This document shows positions 15,178 through 19,515 of a stretch of DNA of 19,515 nucleotides, piece by piece. The notes beneath the pieces are model-generated. The model was given only the letters and a program-made list of their open reading frames with translations. It was not told where the DNA came from and ran no database searches. Position 1 is the first letter of the stretch. Each line of letters opens with the position of its first letter. Source of the DNA: Faecalibacterium sp. UBA1771 (lineage in GTDB: Bacteria > Bacillota > Clostridia > Oscillospirales > Ruminococcaceae); assembly GCA_002315315.1 (NCBI GenBank), contig DCGT01000027.1:1-19515 (forward strand), in the 5' to 3' direction. The translations under genes were made by a program, and so were the position numbers.

Positions 15178-16662
15178 TCAGCTGTGATACAGCTTTTTTG
15201 TTTGATATTTCGGCTCGCAGGTGAGGTTTACGCCGAGCTTGCGGAAAACGTCGACATCAACCTGCGACAGGATTACGGTTGCGTGAGCTTCACAGCCGCG
15301 AAGCTTTTCGAGCTGCTGCATTGACAGCTCGGCAACCGGACTGGTGGCGGCGCATATCGACAGTGCAACGAGCATTTCGTCGACGTGCAGACGCGGGTTG
15401 TGACCGCCGAGATGATGCACCTTTAAATCCTGCACCGGCTCGATGATGAGCGGCGAAATAATGTGCATATCGTCGGGTATGCCGCCCAGCTCCTTGAGAG
15501 AGTTTATCAGCATTGCCGACGCCGCGCCCATAAGCTCGGAGGTTTTGCCGCTGATAAGCTTTCCGCTCGGTAGCTCGATGGCGCAGGCAGGTCCGTCGGT
15601 AGCCGCTTCCTTGTCAAGTGCCGCCTTGATTACGGGTCGATTCTCGATATCGGTTCCCGCCTGCTTCATAAGCAGCTCTATCTTGTTTACCTCATTTTCA
15701 CTGCCGACGCCCTTGCGCAGATTGCACAGCGCGGCGTAGTAACGGCGGATGATTTCACATTTTGCGGCTTCCTCGACCGCGTCATTATCGAAAATCGCAA
15801 AGCCCGCCATATTTACGCCCATATCGGTCGGGGACTTGTATGGCGAATGACCGAGAATTTCGTTCATTATTTCATTTAGAACGGGGAATATTTCGACGTC
15901 TCGGTTGTAGTTGACCGAGGTTTTGCCGTATGCCTCGAGGTGGAACGGGTCAATCATATTGACATCGTCCAAATCGGCGGTTGCCGCTTCGTATGCGAGA
16001 TTTACGGGGTGCTTGAGCGGGAGATTCCAAATAGGGAAGGTTTCATATTTCGCATAGCCCGCCTTCAGACCTCTTTTATGCTCGTGGTAGAGCTGAGACA
16101 GACAGGTTGCCATCTTGCCGCTGCCGGGACCGGGAGCGGTAACGACGACCAGAGAACGGGTTGTTTCGATATATTCGTTTTTGCCGAAGCCGTCATCGGA
16201 GCAGATATAGTCGACATTGGACGGATACCCCTTTATCGAGTAATGGCGGTAAACCTTTACGCCAAGCGACTCAAGACGGCGCTGAAAAGCCTCAGCGGCG
16301 GGCTGTGCGCTGTACTGTGTCATAACGACACTGCCGACATAAAGCCCTATTCCTCTGAAAGCGTCGATAAGGCGCAGAACATCCAGATCGTAGGTTATTC
16401 CGAGGTCGCCTCTGACCTTGTTTTTCTCGATATCAAAGGCGTTTATGGCAATGACGATTTCCGCCTTGTCGCGCAATGTCATCAGCATCTTCACCTTGCT
16501 GTCAGGCTCGAAGCCGGGCAGAACACGTGAAGCGTGATAATCATCGAACAGCTTGCCGCCGAACTCCAGATACAGCTTGCCGCCGAATTCGTTGATGCGT
16601 TCGGAAATTCTCTCCGACTGCATTTCTATATATTTTTCGTTGTCAAAACCCGTTTTTACCAT
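15178..16662 (-). CDS. DUF1846 family protein
   Basis: The 494 residues match the DUF1846 family of Firmicutes along the full length: MVKTGFDNEKYIEMQSERIS at the start, IVIAINAFDIEKNKVRGDLG (69-88), SVVMTQYSAQPAAEAFQRRL (111-130), YSIKGYPSNVDYICSDDGFG (141-160) and HHLGGHNPRLHVDEMLVAL near the end. A glycine-rich loop GPGSGK (178-183) after a buried strand (LVVVTA) looks like a nucleotide-binding P-loop. Structures exist for the family, but to my knowledge no reaction is established; nucleotide or cofactor binding is inference. GAGGGA lies before the ATG, and a good promoter lies upstream. It is separated by 165 bases from the cell-division operon and is probably transcribed alone. Confidence 0.9.
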   Translation of the reverse strand: MVKTGFDNEKYIEMQSERISERINEFGGKLYLEFGGKLFDDYHASRVLPGFEPDSKVKMLMTLRDKAEIVIAINAFDIEKNKVRGDLGITYDLDVLRLIDAFRGIGLYVGSVVMTQYSAQPAAEAFQRRLESLGVKVYRHYSIKGYPSNVDYICSDDGFGKNEYIETTRSLVVVTAPGPGSGKMATCLSQLYHEHKRGLKAGYAKYETFPIWNLPLKHPVNLAYEAATADLDDVNMIDPFHLEAYGKTSVNYNRDVEIFPVLNEIMNEILGHSPYKSPTDMGVNMAGFAIFDNDAVEEAAKCEIIRRYYAALCNLRKGVGSENEVNKIELLMKQAGTDIENRPVIKAALDKEAATDGPACAIELPSGKLISGKTSELMGAASAMLINSLKELGGIPDDMHIISPLIIEPVQDLKVHHLGGHNPRLHVDEMLVALSICAATSPVAELSMQQLEKLRGCEAHATVILSQVDVDVFRKLGVNLTCEPKYQTKKLYHS

Positions 16663-16703
16663 AATACCGTTCCCTCTATACGCACATTTAATCCCACTAA
16701 TTA

Positions 16704-16732
16704 ATAATAAACTCGCTCAGACGATGTTTCAA
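16704..16732 (-). promoter_or_regulatory. Promoter of the DUF1846 gene
   Basis: On the minus strand TTGAAA (complement of 16727-16732), a 17-bp spacer and TATTAT (complement of 16704-16709) precede the start by about 40 bases. Confidence 0.6.
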
Positions 16733-16827
16733 GTGACAAAGCAAAATTGTTGAAAATTCGGCAATACCGCATAATTCTTAAGTCCCGATGACTTGTAAAA
16801 TTGTGCTCCGCCGCACCGTGTGTTTCG

Positions 16828-18207
16828 TCACGAGCAACAGCCCGACTCACGGGCTTTGGCAATGACGTTTGCGGCAATCGTGCCGGAGGTGGTCAGACCC
16901 CATCCGCCGTTTTCCACTATCACCGCAAAGGCGAGCGGACATTCGGGGTCGTCGATAAATCCCACATACCACGAATGAGGCTCTTCACCCTCTCCGACCT
17001 CCGCCGTGCCGGATTTTGCACACATACCGTCGATATATCCGAGGGTGTAGCAGTAGTTGGAGGTGTAGTTATAGCTCAGCATATCCTTTAATTTGTCGGC
17101 AGTTTCCTTTGTCATAATGCGACTGCTGCCGCCCTTGCCGACCAAAGCAGTGGGCAAACCGCCCGAGGTTGTTATTCTGTCGACAAGATACGGCTCGCGC
17201 ACGATGCCGCCGGAGGCTATTGCACCCATAAGCCGCATAGCGGCTACAGGGTTTACAAGGTCGTCATACTGACCTATGCCCGACCACGACAGGTCAGTCG
17301 AGCCGTCGGGAGCCTTTGTGAAGCTTCCCGCCGCAGTGGTTATTCCGCTTATACTGTGACTTTCGGTAAGACCGTATTTTTCGGCATATTTTGCGAGTGT
17401 GTTTGCTCCGACGAGCTGTGAAATCTCGGCAAAAGCGCAGTTGCAGGACTGCGCAAGCGCATCATAGAAGCCGACAGTGCCGTGATATCCGGAGCAGGTT
17501 ATCGTTTCGCCGTCTATTTCGCATGAGCCGTCACATTCAAAGGTCATATTCTCTATTCCGTCCACCGTTTCGATTGCGGCGGCGGCGGTTACTATCTTGA
17601 AAATCGAGCCGGGAGTAAACGCGGACGACAGACAGCGGTTCATATAAGCACCGTCATAGCGCTCATCACCGTCCTCAATAACCGGCACATTGTCGGGGTC
17701 AAAGCCCGGTGTGCTGACAAGACACAGCAATTCGCCGGTTTTATAATTGTATACCGCAACCGCGCCCTTTCGGTATTTTATCTGCTCATAGGCGTATGCC
17801 GACAGCTCGGTGTCTACGGTCAGATGTACGGTATTCCCGTTTCCGCGCAGGGAATAGGTGCCGTTGATAAAATCGTAGCCCATAAGCTGTTTAGAGTAAA
17901 GGTTCAATATTCCGGTTCCGATGTTGCCCTCACGGTCACCGACAATATGAAGCAGTCCGCGGCGAGCGGATTCCGAGTCGGAAAAAACCCGCTGACCGTC
18001 CTCATCAACCGCCGAGATTATTTCTTCATTTCGGTCGGTGATTGTACCCTTTACCAGCACACCTGAGCGGTATGCGTGGCTGTTGACGGGGAACGAGGTC
18101 CATTCGTCGCCGTCGCGGGCAAGCCGGATTATATAAACAAACAGTCCGATACATATTACCGCGACGAGGAACAGCGCGGCGAGTGCTCTTGAAGCAGTCT
18201 TTCTCAT
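16828..18207 (-). CDS. Class B penicillin-binding protein (transpeptidase), PbpA-like
   Basis: The frame is open far upstream, but that part is the shadow of ftsW; the true start is the ATG at 18207, with AAAGGAG 6 bases upstream, giving 459 residues. An N-terminal signal anchor (about 8-28) is followed by a short pedestal domain (RSGVLVKGTITDRNEEIIS, 47-65). The transpeptidase domain contains all three active-site motifs: SIFK (S201, K204), SCN (254-256) and KSGT (398-401). It cross-links peptidoglycan stem peptides outside the membrane and is the beta-lactam target. The length fits the short PbpA type partnered with FtsW/RodA in Clostridia and Actinobacteria, not long FtsI. The ATG overlaps the stop of the ftsW-like gene by 4 bases, so polymerase and transpeptidase are coupled in translation. 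Confidence 0.92.
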   Translation of the reverse strand: MRKTASRALAALFLVAVICIGLFVYIIRLARDGDEWTSFPVNSHAYRSGVLVKGTITDRNEEIISAVDEDGQRVFSDSESARRGLLHIVGDREGNIGTGILNLYSKQLMGYDFINGTYSLRGNGNTVHLTVDTELSAYAYEQIKYRKGAVAVYNYKTGELLCLVSTPGFDPDNVPVIEDGDERYDGAYMNRCLSSAFTPGSIFKIVTAAAAIETVDGIENMTFECDGSCEIDGETITCSGYHGTVGFYDALAQSCNCAFAEISQLVGANTLAKYAEKYGLTESHSISGITTAAGSFTKAPDGSTDLSWSGIGQYDDLVNPVAAMRLMGAIASGGIVREPYLVDRITTSGGLPTALVGKGGSSRIMTKETADKLKDMLSYNYTSNYCYTLGYIDGMCAKSGTAEVGEGEEPHSWYVGFIDDPECPLAFAVIVENGGWGLTTSGTIAANVIAKARESGCCS

Positions 18208-19515
18208 TTGCCGCTCCTTTCCAGCTCGTGCCGCGCAATAACGGAAGCGGGTCGGAGCGCAAAGCCGGAGTTGCGGCGAACGTCTGCCGCTTTTACGAAT
18301 GCAAGCATTGCAAAAGCGGACATAAGGCTCGAACCGCCGTTGGAGATGAACGGGAAGGTAACGCCGGTCAACGGAAGAAGGTCGATACTGCCGAAAACGT
18401 TGAGAATAATCTGAAAGCAGAACATAGACATAGTCGCAACGGAGGCAATGGTATAAAAGGTTGAACGTCCGTTCCTCGCCGAACGAATGGCGAAGACGGT
18501 CAGAATTATGATACAGGCTATGGCGCTGAGTGCTACAATCAGACCCAGCTCTTCGCAGACCACGCCGAAAACGAGGTCGGTGTCGGCGGCGGAGATATAT
18601 TTGAGCCAGCCGTTGCCCGCGCCCAAGCCGAGCAGACCGCCGCTCGCCGCGGCAGACATTGTTCTTGTCTGCTGATAGCCGGCATCGTGAGCGAACTGCC
18701 ATGCGTGACCCCAAGCCGAAAATCTCGCGGCAATATACGGCTTGAATTTGATGGCTATAATACCGGCAAAGGTAGCAGACGACACCGCGAGCGCTATGGT
18801 TGCAATGTCACCGGAGCGGATGAAGGCTATGACGAGAAACGCCGCAAAGAATATCAGCGCCGCGCCGAAATCGCTCATATATGCGAGCAGTCCGGCACAG
18901 ACAGCGGCAAGCGCAATAAAAAGAATGAGGTTTCGCCTTGCGAAAAGTCGGTCAAGCGTTGCCGTGCCGGCATATATGAACGCGACCTTTGCAAGCTCAC
19001 TCGGCTGAATCGACAGTCCTCCGATATAAATCCAGTTTTTTGCACCGTTTACAATTTTGCCGTAAACTATCGGAAGCACCAAAAGAAAAACGGTACACGC
19101 GGCAAGCGGCCAGCGCAGCGATACCGCACGGTCGAGGTCGCGAAGCCACCAGCCGAGCACGAAATACATCGCCATTCCTACAACGATTGCCAGAAATTGA
19201 TTTACAATGCCGTAGGGCTCAGACGACACCGTGACGGCAAGACCGATTGACGCCATAAAGAATGCCGCCTGGTCGATCTCAAATCCGCGCTTGCGGCAAA
19301 TTCTGAATACGATGAAATACAGCCACATAATGCCGAGAAATAACAAAAAACAAATCGGGACGCGCCATGTGAAGCTGTCGGGACGGTTGAAGACAAGCTC
19401 CAGCATAAGTGTGAGTGAAAACAGAGTTATCAGGTAATTGGTCAGCGACGGGTGTACGCTGCTGACCTTGTACTCGCGGTTGCTCAGGCTATCAAGCTCC
19501 GACTGACTCGGCGGG
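18204..19515 (-). CDS. FtsW/RodA/SpoVE family glycan polymerase, 5' end outside the window
   Basis: This is a polytopic SEDS protein that polymerises lipid II into glycan strands together with a class B PBP, here encoded right behind it. Hallmarks are NGAKNWIYIGGLSIQPSELA (extracellular loop and helix), the conserved acidic CEELGLI segment and LLPLTGVTFPFISNGGSSL near the C-terminus. An ATG at 19406 could be taken as the start, but the same frame stays open to the edge and codes for a convincing first helix (NYLITLFSLTLMLELVF) that straddles this ATG, preceded by polar SQSELDSLSNREYK. I therefore annotate a partial gene with 436 residues inside the window. The cytoplasmic stretch before the first helix is unusual for a minimal FtsW and may be a longer N-terminal extension. 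Confidence 0.92.
   Translation of the reverse strand, partial: PPSQSELDSLSNREYKVSSVHPSLTNYLITLFSLTLMLELVFNRPDSFTWRVPICFLLFLGIMWLYFIVFRICRKRGFEIDQAAFFMASIGLAVTVSSEPYGIVNQFLAIVVGMAMYFVLGWWLRDLDRAVSLRWPLAACTVFLLVLPIVYGKIVNGAKNWIYIGGLSIQPSELAKVAFIYAGTATLDRLFARRNLILFIALAAVCAGLLAYMSDFGAALIFFAAFLVIAFIRSGDIATIALAVSSATFAGIIAIKFKPYIAARFSAWGHAWQFAHDAGYQQTRTMSAAASGGLLGLGAGNGWLKYISAADTDLVFGVVCEELGLIVALSAIACIIILTVFAIRSARNGRSTFYTIASVATMSMFCFQIILNVFGSIDLLPLTGVTFPFISNGGSSLMSAFAMLAFVKAADVRRNSGFALRPASVIARHELERSGK

Noticed and set aside
15180..15197. GCTGT-ACAGC hairpin followed by T6 on the plus strand
   Set aside because: It lies within the last codons of the minus-strand DUF1846 gene; in the transcribed direction no T-run follows, so it is not a terminator for that gene.
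15940..16530. 196-aa plus-strand frame
   Set aside because: It is antisense to the well-supported DUF1846 gene, with no ribosome binding site or family match.
18208..18714. N-terminal extension of the PBP frame up to 18714
   Set aside because: It lies inside the ftsW-like gene in another frame, is Arg/Ser-rich and implausible, and the ATG at 18207 has a good ribosome binding site and a signal anchor.

Overview
The window looks like a chromosomal segment of a low-to-mid GC Gram-positive gut-type Clostridium relative (Oscillospiraceae/Ruminococcaceae is my best guess). This rests on the purine-rich ribosome binding sites (AGGAGG, GGAGGAGG), frequent TTG starts, sigma-A style promoters (TTGACA/TATAAT), an FtsW plus class B PBP operon, a MurM/FemX-type aminoacyltransferase, a DUF1846 protein and a DUF6311 membrane protein. 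No rRNA, tRNA or CRISPR array was seen.

Layout. Positions 1-1690 are gene-poor and look eroded: fragmentary open frames, one plausible 86-residue protein (938-1198) and the remains of a small membrane protein (about 1360-1533). Then, on the + strand, come a VOC-fold protein with a clear promoter and a large DUF6311 membrane protein. A strong hairpin that buries a Shine-Dalgarno sequence (4053-4092) separates these from a minus-strand FemX/MurM-like gene. That gene diverges from a small CxCxxC protein (5581-5943).

Positions 6066-10045 hold two large minus-strand proteins that I do not recognise. They form a two-gene operon and share a GKxFI(Y/F)...DG.MP motif, so they may be related. A perfect 15-bp bidirectional terminator closes the operon.

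Positions 10331-12523 are a collapsed prophage. The immunity region survives: ImmA-type metallopeptidase and repressor on the minus strand, facing a Cro-like regulator on the plus strand, with two good divergent promoters and three similar 10-bp elements about 39 bp apart. It is joined directly to a Cys-rich phage protein, a small packaging-type protein, and a chimeric ORF in which the first ~57 residues of a large terminase are fused in frame to an M23 endopeptidase domain. A GAF-like tail fragment follows.

From 12635 to the right edge everything is core-like and on the minus strand: two translationally coupled DUF21/CBS (CorC/CNNM-like) membrane proteins, DUF1846, a class B penicillin-binding protein, and FtsW/RodA, which runs off the right edge. 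FtsW polymerises glycan and the PBP cross-links it; FemX would build the interpeptide bridge, so several genes serve the cell envelope.
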